Below, piece by piece: positions 45,831-57,733 of a stretch of DNA of 64,000 nt. Each line of letters starts with the position of its first letter. Position 1 is the stretch's first letter. Position numbers and translations under genes: made by a program. The DNA is from Saccharum officinarum (lineage: Eukaryota > Streptophyta > Magnoliopsida > Poales > Poaceae): contig CM036209.1 of the NCBI GenBank assembly GCA_020631735.1, positions 4,935,451 to 4,999,450 of the forward strand. Direction: 5' to 3'. The notes below the pieces were generated by a model that did not search any database, was not told where the DNA came from, and worked only from the letters and a program-made list of their open reading frames with translations.

Positions 45831-45995
45831 TTGGGTTGGCCCCACGATTAGGATTATAGTTTGGTGTTCACTTCGATTGGTTGACCCCAAGATATTTTTA
45901 GTTGAGGCCTCCCACTAGGTTCTTTTTCATACAACATATAAATGAGTTCTATAGTAATGATATTGTTGTCTTTAATAATGTGGACCATTTTTAAT

Positions 45996-46327
45996 CTTGC
46001 AATTCGTTGTGGAACATAAACCATCTTTCTCTTAAGAATGGGGAAGCCTTTTGCTTTACCATAAATAAATTATGTTGCATAATGAATGACATGTATCTGT
46101 CTTCAACAACGTTTGTGACATTCACGATCTGCTTTAAAAAAAGCAATTCTAGGTTTCGGACTAGTAAACTTTATAAACTTTGACCAATGTTGTAGGAAAA
46201 TATATCTACATCTATGTCTTCAAATCGATCTACTATAAAAATATGACCTCCGTCCCTGAATAAATATATTTGTAAACTTATCTCAAGTTAAACTTAATTC
46301 ATAGAAAATGACAACAATATTTATAAT
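45996..46327. other. AT-rich sequence up to the assembly gap
   Basis: No gene recognised. Sequence around 46240-46320 looks Stowaway-like (CTCCGTCCCTGAATAAATAT). Confidence 0.35.
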
Positions 46328-46427
46328 NNNNNNNNNNNNNNNNNNNNNNNNNNNNNNNNNNNNNNNNNNNNNNNNNNNNNNNNNNNNNNNNNNNNNNNNN
46401 NNNNNNNNNNNNNNNNNNNNNNNNNNN
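46328..46427. other. Assembly gap of exactly 100 N
   Basis: One hundred N is a conventional placeholder for a gap of unknown size. It cuts the SIRE element on its right. Confidence 0.98.
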
Positions 46428-49066
46428 AACATCTTTTAAACCATTGACAAGATTGTGAGTTGTAAGCTTCTTCAATTGTTTCATGCCACATGACCAAGCC
46501 TTCTATGCCAAAGCAACCCATGCTTGATTTGGAGACTAAGCAAGTTGTTAAAGAAGTTTCTTTAGCATTGAAGTCAACTAGTAGAGATTCTCATATCTAA
46601 AGCCCTTGAATGCCACATTTGAACCATCCATACTAATAACTTCCACATCATCAAACCCAAAGATGCATTTTGTAGCCTAGATCACATATTTGTGCCACGG
46701 ATAGAAGATTGAAATCCAACTTTCACTAGCAACACATTAGAGATACTCATATCATTTGATATTGCAATCTTGCCCAAGCCAATAACCTTGCCTTTCTTGT
46801 TATTGCAAATGTGATAGAATCAACACCACTATCATTGTCATTGAATGAATCAAACATTCTTGATGTACGGTCATGTGTTGAGTGCACCCACTATCAATAA
46901 TCCAATGCCTTCCTCCGGCTTTGTAATTGACCTACAAGCAAATCAATGAAGCTTAGGTACCCATTTTTGCTTGGGTCCTTGTAGGTTAGTAACAAGCTCT
47001 TTGGTACCCAAATAGCCTTCTTCTTTGGCCCACAATTGGTGTACCAACAAACTTAGCTTGCACACCTTCACACCCTTGGTAAGCACATAGCAAGAATCAA
47101 AAGGTATAGCATTAACAAAGTTCTTGCTTTGGTTCTTTTTATTGCAATTATGCTCTAGGTGCCCAACTTGCTTGCATCTATTGCAAAACCGACCATTGCC
47201 CTTCACAAAGCTAGGCTTTGGAGTTGCAAAGGCCGACTTGCCTTTCTTGGGGTGTAGCCCAATCCCTCTTTGTTAAGAGAGAACCTTTGGCTACCCAAGC
47301 ACTTAAGCAAGCGGGCCTCACCACCATAGGCCTTGCCTAGGGCGTGAGTGAGCTCATCCACATCTCTCTTGAGAGTCTCATTCTCAACCATTAGTGAGGC
47401 ATCACAAGTGAAACCATCACTAGTAGTAGAGGTAGAGTTGGTGGTGGTGGATGAAGAGCTACAAGAGGGTTAGTATTTGACATGATGATAGGTTCATAAA
47501 GGATTCATCAATTATATCACATGTAACACCTATATCACATGATACAACAACCTCCTTCTTTGCTTGTTGCTCAAGTAGCAATGAGTGAGCTTTTTCAAGC
47601 TTGGAATGAGCCTTATCAAGATCCTCATGGTCTTCCACTAGACTCTCATGAGTGGTCTTAAGCTCACCAAGAACTTTCTCAAGTATTGCTACTTTCATTG
47701 AAAGCTTCTTGCACTCCTTGTTCTTGGCAATAGCTATGTCTCTAGTTTGTTGCAACAAGTCATATAGTTGTTCTTTAGTTGGTTCATCATCATCATCATT
47801 TCATTATCATATTTATCATTATCACTATCATGAACATATTCCATTTCACTTTCATCATCACTTTCATCATATAATACCTTAGCTTCTTTGGCCATGAAGC
47901 ATGAAGAGGATGAATCAAATAGTAAAGGCTTCTTGTTGATAGCAATGGAAGCAAAAGCCTTGTTGGATGATTCTTCTTCTTCATCATCATCATCACTTTC
48001 CCAAGTGGCCACATAGACTCCATTCTTGCCTTTCTTGAATGTTATCTTGGCTTCTTTCTTTTTCTTCTCAAACTTGCCCCTCTTGTTGTTTTTCTTTTTG
48101 TCATAGGGACAATCGGCTTGAAGGTGCTCGGTGCTATCACAATTGAAGCACTTCCTTTGTTGCTCATTGCTCTTGAAATTGTCATTTCTCTTTTTGAAGC
48201 ATCTTCTCTTAATGAACATGTGACCCATTTTCTTGACTACAAAAGCAAATGCCTCATCATCAATTTTGTAATCTTCATCTTCATTATTGTCTTCTTCTTC
48301 ATCTTCTTCTATGATGATAGCTTTGCCTTTGGAGGAGGTGCCTTAAATGCCACGGTCTTCTTCTTCTTCTCATCTTCCACCTTCTCCTTGTCATCAACAT
48401 CTTGATCATATTTGTCATAGGTCAATACTTCACCAAGCAAATCATTAGGCTTCATTGCTTCAAGCCCATCTCTTTGCAACATCATGATCAACATCTTGAA
48501 TCTTCTAGGTAAGCTCAATAAGAACTTATGGCAAAAATCTTGGTCTTGAGTCTTGTGCCCTAAGCTCTTGAGATCATTTACAATTACTTGCAATCTATGA
48601 AACATTTCAATGATTGTTTCATCATCCTTTTTCTTGAAGTTCTCAAACTCACTCTTGAGCCCATATAGCTTGGCACTCTTCACAACCTTAGTGCCTTCAT
48701 ATGTCTCACTCAACCTTGTCCATACTTCACTAGCCAATTCCAAATCTTTGATGCCCTCAAACACTTTTGTGTCAATACCATTGTAGAGTGTATTGAGAGC
48801 CATTCTATTGCATGTTCTATTTGCTCTATCTTCATCGGTGAGATGATTGGGATCAATGATAGCAAATCATTCTCGGTGACTTGCAATACTCTCTCATGAA
48901 TAGAACCAAGGTACATTGTCATCTTTCTCTTCCAATGAGCAAAAGAACTAACACCATCAAAGAACGGTGGCTTGCCCCCAACATGATTGAACACAATTTG
49001 AGCCATTTTTCACACCGAAGGATGTTAAGCCTTGATTAAAACGGTGACCACGGCTCCGATACCACT
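46428..49066 (-). pseudogene. SIRE gag-protease-pre-integrase region, decayed
   Basis: Minus-strand pieces in order: gag start GGKPPFFDGVSSFAHWK (from 49006), the UBN2 gag core (VWTRLSETYEGTKVVKSAKL, FHRLQVIVNDLKSLG; 48803-48309), a zinc knuckle CFNCDSTEHLQADCP (near 48140), a coiled-coil stretch (47758-47459), a second knuckle CNRCKQVGHLEHNC (near 47190), a protease-like HWIIDSGCTQHMT (near 46890) and a pre-integrase motif WHRRLGHVGMKQLKKL (near 46480). Frameshifts lie near 48800, 48300 and 47450. The rest of pol and the 3' LTR are lost at the gap. Confidence 0.8.
49052..49064 (-). other. Primer-binding site of SIRE element
   Basis: TGGTATCGGAGCC on the minus strand, 2 nt inside the 5' LTR. 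It is complementary in style to the 3' end of initiator tRNA-Met, the usual primer of plant Copia elements. Confidence 0.8.
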
Positions 49067-51362
49067 TGTAAGGTCCTAGATGGCTAGAGGGGGGGTGAAT
49101 AGCCTATAAAAAAAATTCTACAAGCACCACTAAGCAAACTTGTTAGAATAACAAACGGCGTAAAGCGAGTTTTGCTTAGCCAAAGGTTGTGATGCAAGCC
49201 TCCTATCCACAAGTCTAGTAGATTATGATCTCTAGTTCACACAAGTGCTAAGTCACTAACTTACACTAGTGAGCAAGCTAACAACTACTAGAAAAGGCTA
49301 CCACTAGAGCTACACAAGATAATCTAGTAAAGGTAAATGCGAGAGAAAGGATTGTGAATCTTATACCGACGGTGGAGTGAAGATGTTGCCAATCACCAAG
49401 ATGATATACAATCAATTAATATTGACAACAACACAATATGTAGACCAATCACCGGGAGACAAGAGACACAATATTTTTGTTCACCCGGTGTTCACTTGTG
49501 CACCGACAAGCTACGTCACCGGTTGTGTCGACCAACACTTAGATGGTTCCTCGGTGTGACCCTCAAGTCACTTGCCCCTCAAGGCACGCCCCGCAAGGCA
49601 CCGCAAGACACCACTCTCAAGTGAGGTAACTCAATGACACGCGCAATCCAATAGAGTTGCTTTTGGCGTCCCGCCGAGGAAAGCACAAGAACCTCTTACA
49701 AACAACCGGAGGTGGCCAAGAACAATCACCTTCTCTTGCCAACGCCTCCAACAATCTCCAAGCCGGCTAGGAGCGGTACTCTCCAAGAGTAACAAGAAAT
49801 CCACCGGCTAAACCACCCACAAGTGCCACTAGATGCCCTCAAGCTATGCAATGCACTTTGGGATCACTCAATCTCACTTTTGATTTGCAATCAAGCAAGA
49901 GAGATGAGTGGGAGGAGTAGCTCTAGCTCAAAGGATGCACAAGAGTGTTAGAAATGCCAAGAGACCTCCCCAAGGGCCGGCCAACGAGTATTTATAAGCA
50001 CCCCAAACAAATAGAGCCGTTGCCACTCGACTGACCGTTTTTTCGGGACGACCGGACGCGCCGGTCGAAACTGACCGGACGCGCTCAACCGCGTCCGGTC
50101 GCCCTGCGACGCCCACGTGTCCCTCAAATTTCAAATGCGACTGTTAGATCCTCCAACGGTCACTGCGCCAACGGTCAAATCCTATGACCGGACGCGCTTC
50201 TCATAACGACCGGACGCGCCGGTCCCGATGACCGGACGCGCCTGTCGAACGACCGGACGCGCCGATCGCACTGACCCACGCGCCCACGACGCAACGACCG
50301 GACGCGCTCCTCGCAACGACTGGACGCGACAGTGCCAGCGTCCGGTCGGAGTCCAGTAAGCTCCCTCAACGACCGGACGCGTCCGATCATGTGTGACCGG
50401 ACGCGCCCCGCGTCCGATCGTCCTCTGTGAACCTCAGTTCCTTCTGGGCACTTGACCGGACGCGCCGGTCCCGCGAGTGACCGGACGCGCCGGTTGCAAA
50501 CCCTAGCACCCGCGCCTGTGCTGTACTGACCGGACGCGTCCGGTCACACCGTGACCGCGTCCGGTGCAGCGTCCGGTCACCTCAGTGACCCCGTTCGCCT
50601 CCGTTTATTTTCCGACTTTCGGCGTAGTGGAAAATAGGCATTTCATTTCCCCGATATCGCCTGAATCCCGCGCTCGCACGCTCGGCGGGAGGGAGAGAGG
50701 AACCCAAACCCCTCTCTTACCCGCAAACCACAGCGCGACCAACGCCACCTTTGCAAATGTGCCAACACCATCAAGTGTACATCTCCATGTGCTTGTGTGT
50801 TAGCATTTTCTCAATCATTTTCAAAGGTTTTCCAATTAGCTCACTAGGCCCTACATGCAATGCACTTCATGAATTCACCTAGTGGCACCCGTGCATCGAA
50901 TAACCGATAAGACTTCCCCTCTTAATAGTTCGGCTATCGATCCTAAACCACTCACACCCTCTATGGTGTCTTGAGTGTAAAACAAAATGGCCCTATGGTT
51001 ATACCTTTGCCTTGAGCCCATTTTGTTTCTCCAAATGATATGATCCACTTCATATCATCACATGACCATCTCGATCCATCGACCTTGACTTCACTTGCCC
51101 TTCACCGTTGCATTGGTCCGTCGGCGCTAAGTCTTGCTCAAGCTTCACCATCGCATGGTCCTTCGCTTCGAAGCCTCGACTTGCCCTTCACCTTCACAAC
51201 CGGTCCATCGAGCCAAGCCTCATCTTGGTCTTCACCATCTTGGTCATATGAGTCAATGTCATGTCTCATATGCAATGACCACCTTTATCTAAATCATCCA
51301 CTTAGATACAAAGGTTAGTCCTAGGTTTCATCAATTAGCCAAAACCAAACTAGGGACTTTCA
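49067..51362 (-). mobile_element. SIRE/Maximus 5' LTR
   Basis: A 2,296-bp LTR, TGTAAGG...CTTTCA. The primer-binding site lies on its left, so it is the 5' LTR of a minus-strand element. It is of the same subfamily as the solo LTR at 1890. The dyad array (50050 to about 50583) has more than ten GACCGGACGC-type units. The minus-strand TATA is 49989-49996 and the AACGG element is 50016-50022. Confidence 0.9.
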
Positions 51363-52208
51363 CCTGTGGGCGTCATTCCCTTCCTGAAGGCATTGATACA
51401 AAGCACGCCTGCAGTTCACCGCGGTCGGCTCTCTAGCTCCCCCTCCTCCACTTTGTGCCTTCTGTTTTCCTCTCCCCCTTGGTGTTGTTGTTGCCTTTTG
51501 GGTAAGGCTGGCCTGGCTTTCTAACCAGCTGCCAGTGTCTTAGCTTTGCCATTCTCCATGATCCTTTATTGCCTTGTCTCATCAAATGCCGGTAATGAGA
51601 CCATGATCCCCTCTCTTGGATCTCCTCGCGCCTCTTTTGATGGCCCTCCCTCCATTGTCCTCCCCGCGGATGACGTTGGATGGTGGTACGTGGTCCCGGA
51701 TGTGTCGGAGGATGTCACCATTAGATGGGTGCCAGAATATCAAATGCCGGTCCAGATGTGCTGGAGGATGTCACCATTACTTAATGGTGTCAGAACATCA
51801 AATGCCGGGTGGTTTCCACCGCTGCCGCCATTCCCCTCCAAGGCTGGGTAATGGGCGTTGGCGGGCGTCAATTAGGGCCTGGATGTGCTTCAAAGACATT
51901 GTAATCACGACTGTCGTCTGTCAGTTGACTCAAAGCTTCACAGTCGCCGTGGGAGTGGAGGTCGCCGGAGCTCAGCCGCTGGTGGTGGTGTTGATTGGTG
52001 TACAACTGCATGCTTACCATGGGAGTTTGTTTGTTCCTCTTTTTGTTTTCGTTTTCGGTTTCGTCAGGGAGCGCGATTTGTGCGCAATGTTATGCCTGAA
52101 AACCTTGTAAAACATGTGTTTGTACTATTAGGCTTTCAAGAGCCAAATGATCAATGAAACTCAGGTGGGGGATTCTCTCCCCCCCCCCCGTTGACCGATC
52201 AAAAAAAA
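51363..52208 (+). mobile_element. LINE 3' portion ending in poly(A), copy 2
   Basis: The last 195 bp (52014-52208) match 20307-20497. Upstream sequence to about 51400 seems continuous with it and may be the LINE 3' region, but no reverse-transcriptase motif was recognised in it. Confidence 0.4.
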
Positions 52209-53699
52209 CCAACACAAGATGAGGATCACACAAGCCACGAGCAATCCACTAGAGTACCTTTTGGCTCTCCACAGGGGAAAGGTCAAGAACCCCTCATAAT
52301 CACCACGATTGGAGCTGGAGACAATCACCAACCTCTGCTCGACGATCCTCGCTACACTAAGCGGTCTAGGTGGCGGCAATCACCAAGAGTAACAAGCGAA
52401 ACCTGCAGCGAAACACGAACACCAAGTGTCTCTAGATGCAATCACTCAAGCAATGCACTTGGATTCACTCCTAATCTCACAAAGATGATGAATCAATGAT
52501 GTGATGAGTGAGAGGGCTTTGGCTAAATTCACAAGGTTGCTATGTCAATGCAAATAGCCAAGAGAGTGAGCTTGAGCCGGCCAACACGTTTATATAGAGC
52601 CCTAACCAACCACGTAGCCGTTGGACTCAAAACCCAGCTGCTGCAGGCTGACCGAACACGCCGGTCAAGATGACCGGACGCACGCACCCCAGCGTCCGGT
52701 CTCGCATTCGCAGCCACGTGTCGCCTCCGTTCAACCAGAGCCACTAATCTCCAACGATTATCTCGCTCCTGCGCTTGCGTTAAAGAAGGACCAGACGCGC
52801 CGATCAAGAGATTGGACGTGCCGATCAACACGACACCTACGCGTCAGGTCGTTTCCAGAGAGCTCCCCGAGCAGACGAAGCCGCGCGCATTGCAACACAC
52901 GACCGGACGCGCCGATCAACACAACACCTACGCGTCAGGTCGTTTCCAGAGAGCTCCCCGAGCACCAAAAATATGACTGGACGCGTCAGGTGCACGTGAT
53001 AGGATGCGCCACCACGTTAGATCTTCACCGCGCTCACTCAGCCACTTACGTCACCATATGTCATGTACGACCAGACGCACCCTCTGCGCATCAGGTCACA
53101 ACATCGCGCCAGTGTCCAGTCACTCGGCCGATACCGCGCCCTCTCTAGAACACATGACCAGACGTGCAGGTCCCCTCGGAGCCAGCGTCCGGTCACTGTT
53201 AGACTGTGAAAAACAACCCTTTTACTTCACCAACTTCTCCACTCTTGCTCAAATATGCCAACCACCAAGTGTATCACCTTGTGCTTGTGTGTTAGCATAT
53301 TTTCACAAACATTTTCAAGGGATTTAGCACTCACTAGAATCTAAATGCATATGCAATGAGTTAGAGCATCTAGTGGCACTTTGATAACCGTATTTTGATA
53401 CGAGTTTCACCCCTCTTAATAGTACGGCTATCAATCCTAAATGTGATCACACTCACTAAGTGTCTCGATCACTAAACCAAAAAGCTCCTATCAAATATCA
53501 CCTTTGCCTTGAGCTTTTTGTTTTTCTCTTTCTTCTTTTCCAAGTCCAAGCACTTGATCATCATGTCCACACCATCATCACATCATGATCTTTATTTGCT
53601 TCACCACTTAGAATGTGCCACCTATCTCATAATCACTTTGATAAAGTAGGTTAGCACATAGGGTTTCATCAATTCACCAAAACCAAACTAGAGCCTTCA
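52209..53699 (-). mobile_element. SIRE 3' LTR remnant, copy 2
   Basis: Counterpart of 20498-21988, with the same truncated outer end, dyad array and polypurine-tract complement immediately after 53699. Confidence 0.75.
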
Positions 53700-54470
53700 A
53701 TCTCCCCCTTTTGGTAATTGATGACAACCCTTTCACAAAGATAAGAATTAAAATTCAGTTGAATCCATGTGGCTTGCCCAAGAATATTTATCATGTGTAA
53801 AATAATATGGACATGTTTCATGAACCCCAAATGGTAGCAATTGCTCCCCCTACATATGTGCTAAGAGTTTGGATTGAAGCTTGCACATATGCATGGATTG
53901 GAAATGTGAGAGGGCAATGTCTACCAAATGATGCTAAGATATAAGAGATGGACCTTTGGAGCGTGATACCAATCGGAGTGCACCAAATACACCATCCTTA
54001 GCATCATTAGTAAACAAAATCTAGATTACCTTGTGAGATCAACATTAGAAACAAGGGTCTAGTTTTCACAATATGAACATAAGTCTAGTTACTCAACCTA
54101 TGCGTGCTAGTTTTTTATTTCATCATTCAAACCTACAACTAGCATACACCACACAAGCATGGAATTTTAATTTAAACTTGTGTCATGCAAGCAAACATAT
54201 GAAATGCACATTCAAATGTATCATACAAGTTTATGAGCTTGCTCTCCCTACTTGTGTGCTCAAATTTTAATTGATCCCCTTACTTTCTCATATCTCTCCC
54301 CCTATGTCAAAGTTCTCCCCTTTGTCATCTTTTTACTATCTTTATGCATTACTTCTCCCCTTTATCATCAATGACCATAAATGTTTAAATTTAGATAGGT
54401 TAAGATTATTAATGTCAATCAATGGGGTGAGGATCATTTTTTCAAATTTAGTCTAATCTAGAACACTTGC
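53700..54470 (-). mobile_element. SIRE internal 3' region, copy 2
   Basis: Counterpart of 21989-22760; non-coding. Confidence 0.6.
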
Positions 54471-54614
54471 CAAGGATATTAACTCAGTTTGATCCAAGGA
54501 CAAACTTCTTCACACCTCATAAGGCACAGCTCCTAGCCGGATCTGGCTCGTGGGGTGCGGGAGCTTCGCGTTTGGATCCTTGGATGGCCACTAGGGCCTG
54601 GTTGGCGACACGTA

Positions 54615-55462
54615 GGGCGTATTTGATTGTCTGGACGGGCTTCTCGGACAGACCCCCGAGCTACACCGGCCCATGTTTGATTGCCTGGATGCATCATGGG
54701 CCATGCTCGCACGCTGCTCAAAGTAGCCCGCGGCCAGGCTCTGAGAAAACGGAATTGGACTTCGTTTCCTGAGAGCCTGGCCCTAGCTGGCTCTCTTCGG
54801 TGCTTCACAATGGTTCGGGTCACCTCTCCTTCCCTTATTGCTGCCTGTCATCTTCCATTGCAGCGGTGACATGAGCACGGAGGCATGGAGGTCGACGGTT
54901 GCTGAGGCCAGAGCAAGCTCCCTCCCCTCCATAGCTGCCAGGGTCGGAGCTCGACTTCCACGGCTGGGATCGGAGCGAGTCGAGTAGCCAGGCTGCCGGA
55001 TCAGCACGGAGCATGAGCACGGCGGCGGCGTGCGCGCACGCAGCGTCCTCCACGGCGGTGAGCAGCCTGCAGCCGCCACCGGCATCCCCGCTCGGTCTCC
55101 TCCACCTCTCTGGTCCCGTCTACTCAACCGCGCGGTCCTCAATGCAGGGGAAGCACGCCCCGCGGGCGAGCCTCTCCGGGCGACTGGATTGCCATGGTGT
55201 CGAGGACGACTACGATGACCCGCCTCGCAACCCCCTCCTCCCTCTCTGACTCCCTGCTGGTGGATTTCATGCCAACCAAGTGCTCGATGAAATGCCACTG
55301 CGGTGTAAGCCTACCACATGATACTCAATAGGTCACTATACCTAGTTGTGCAGGTAAATAAACATAGTCCCAACTTAGCCTGGCTCTACTAAGAAATTCA
55401 CCCAAACAAGCAGATGTTGCACCTTCTAGGTTCAGGGAACGTCTAGGCAATCAAACACGTCC
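54615..55462. mobile_element. 848-bp non-autonomous DNA transposon, copy 2
   Basis: Counterpart of 22905-23752, with the same terminal inverted repeats and GTA flanks. Confidence 0.7.
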
Positions 55463-55826
55463 GTAGAAACCCCTGCCGGACCTAGCTACTAACGTACGAA
55501 TTTCTATTTTGTTTCTCGCGGGCCAGCTCGTGTGGGCACGCAGGATCAAGTTGGCCCTTGCGAATAGCCTGATGCACTATCTCCCTTTGGCATTATTATC
55601 ACAAAGAAGAAATTCTGGATTTTTCTTATTTCATATCTTCAAGGCAAATCGATCCAATATCGTAGCTGATGGAGTTTTGAACCTTTTTTCTAATATCCGT
55701 TGAATGCTGGAGAATTCTTTTCTAATAGATACTCGAATGAAAAAAATTCGATACCACAGTCCCTGCAACTCCCCTCGTTGGATCCTTATCAAAAGCTCAA
55801 TTTTGTACTAGATTGGGTGCAACCCG

Positions 55827-57356
55827 ATGGCTTATGTGCGACCCAGGCCTACCGGGGACAGCCCGCTGCCTTGCTCTGCCACAGCAGCGTCGGTCTCTTC
55901 AAGCCCCCGCCCACTCTCGCCGGATGCGGCCCCGTTCTTCCCAGGTCAACCCTCCGGTGGGCGCACCAAGAGCTGCCGCTGGGCGGACGACGACAGCGAG
56001 GGAACCGACGACGAGCAACCCAGGTCCTACATCGACGCTGTTCTCCGTCACGCGTCGCCGGCGTCAACACCTCCACCGCGCGCCCAGCCACGTCCAGCAG
56101 TGGTCTGGGGCCGGGCCAGGGTAGACACTGGTCGCCAGGGACGTGGTCGTAGGCCTGCTGCACGCCGCCGGCTGCCTCCCCAGCTGGTGCACGGTCTGTC
56201 CGCTCGGCCGGTGGATGGCCGCGCCCCCGTTCGCCAACGCCTTGGTCGTCGGGGACGGGTCTCCACCCCCAATGCTGATGGGTGGCGTGAGATTCTCCAA
56301 CGGCAGGAGTCTCAACCTGCGGCCGCTTCGTCCGTGAAGCAGCTCCCGCAGGCCCGGAAGATCCCGGCGGAGCTACATGGCAGATGTTTCAACTGTCTTT
56401 CCTACTCACACAGAGTAGCGACCTGCCGGTTGCCACAGCGTTGTCTGCGCTGTTGCGGCTACCGTCACATCGCTAGGGACTGCAAGTGGCCCAGGCGGGC
56501 CGTGGTGACGGCACCAGAGGCTAGGGGAGGTCGACCCCCCTCGCACGCGCCTTGCGGTGGTTCGGTCGGAGCCGCGCGGGTGGCTGTGGGGGGCTCCAAC
56601 GGCTCCCGTCTTCGACGGCGGCGACGGCGGCGGAGCAAGCTGCCGGAGGAGATTGACGTTGCCATAATGGGCAACGTCGCCTCTTCGTCGGTCACCTGCT
56701 GCCCCCAGGAGCTAGATCCGCTTGTGGTAGCGCTGTGCAAGGGCACTAAGCCTCCCGTTTGGGTTGACCCGATGTTCGATGAGCTCGCTGCCTCGCTTGA
56801 GCTTGCCGCACCGCTCATCGTCAGTCGTTCGGTGGATGCTTCGGTGCTTGGGCGCCCATCTACCCCGCCTGCGGCCTCTCTGGGGGCTCAGGCTTTGTTG
56901 GCAGACACCGGTTCGCCACCACGGATGGTTCAGCTAAGCTTCGCGGTTGCCGGGGCTTTGGGGGTGGATGATCGGCGGACTCCTTTGCCGACTTCCCCCT
57001 CAGCCCTCGCCGAGGAGTTTGCTAGGCGCGTCTCCGCCCCGCTCAAGACCCCCATCCTCAAGGCGCCACCACGTCGTCGAACTCGTCACTCTCCATCCTC
57101 GATCTCTATCCATCGTAGCACGCGTCTGGCGGCAAAGTATGCCTCGCGGGCACCGAACGCCACCCTTCAAGCGCAAAAGGTACTTCTGTCCAAGTGGGAG
57201 CCTTCTGCCTCACAGCGGTCAGATACCCAGGTAGTGGCGGATTTCAAGAAGGGACTACAGGGCCCGCTCGACTCCGCAAAAAGGGAAGCACTTCGAGCGC
57301 TCTTGAAGTTCGACGTGTCGGGGTTTGAGTTTGAAGGGTTTGAGGAGGCTTGCTAG
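55827..57356 (+). CDS. CCHC-type LINE ORF1-like protein, copy 2 (intact)
   Basis: An open frame of 509 residues from ATG 55827. Residues 1-180 are Pro/Arg-rich. Two CX2CX4HX4C zinc knuckles follow: Cys187, Cys190, His195, Cys200 and Cys206, Cys209, His214, Cys219. A basic stretch (RRRRRR near 265) and a C-terminal part with RRSTRLAAKY-like sequence complete it. Such proteins are nucleic-acid-binding ORF1 products of plant non-LTR elements; the assignment rests on the knuckles and the poly(A) end (57537-57548). No endonuclease/RT ORF follows, so the element could move only with help. Copy 1 has lost the knuckles. Confidence 0.6.
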   Translation: MAYVRPRPTGDSPLPCSATAASVSSSPRPLSPDAAPFFPGQPSGGRTKSCRWADDDSEGTDDEQPRSYIDAVLRHASPASTPPPRAQPRPAVVWGRARVDTGRQGRGRRPAARRRLPPQLVHGLSARPVDGRAPVRQRLGRRGRVSTPNADGWREILQRQESQPAAASSVKQLPQARKIPAELHGRCFNCLSYSHRVATCRLPQRCLRCCGYRHIARDCKWPRRAVVTAPEARGGRPPSHAPCGGSVGAARVAVGGSNGSRLRRRRRRRSKLPEEIDVAIMGNVASSSVTCCPQELDPLVVALCKGTKPPVWVDPMFDELAASLELAAPLIVSRSVDASVLGRPSTPPAASLGAQALLADTGSPPRMVQLSFAVAGALGVDDRRTPLPTSPSALAEEFARRVSAPLKTPILKAPPRRRTRHSPSSISIHRSTRLAAKYASRAPNATLQAQKVLLSKWEPSASQRSDTQVVADFKKGLQGPLDSAKREALRALLKFDVSGFEFEGFEEAC

Positions 57357-57733
57357 TCTCATCGCCACCCGCCCATTTGGTTGCTCAACTTTCATGTAAT
57401 GTCATTTTAAGTTAGTCTATTCGGTCGTGTTGGCTTCCATCCTCCCATGGTAATATATGGATTACTTGGGGGATGTTGTAACTAGTCAAACTCTGCTTCT
57501 GCTTAATGAATTACGTGTCGCAAAGACACGCTCGCGAAGAAAAAAAAAGATTATCAGAGAATAACAGTGTCTGTTATATCAGACAGATACTACTGCAGGG
57601 AGTAATGTAATACGTATAGACCTATCATCAGAATTACAGCAGCCTCGAGCAATGTAATATACCAGACAGAGACTACAGGGAGCAATGTACTTATGCAATA
57701 TTGACGTGGACACAGAATGGCAGTCAGTGTCTG

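Larger units (their letters stand above)
44187..45995. repeat. Tandem duplication, two units of about 0.9 kb
   Basis: Unit 1 is 44187 to about 45075 and unit 2 is 45097 to about 45995 (spacing 910 bp). Each holds the same order: GRXS16-like exon piece, Mutator-like low-complexity arm, GC-rich arm end, and an AT-rich tail with CCCCACGATTA.GATTATAG and GAGGCCTCC.ACTAGGTTC. The units differ by many substitutions, so the duplication is old. Confidence 0.8.

Noticed and set aside
50050..50583. CRISPR-like array of GACCGGACGC repeats
   Set aside because: Spacing is irregular, units occur in both orientations, and the array lies in a retrotransposon LTR of a eukaryote.
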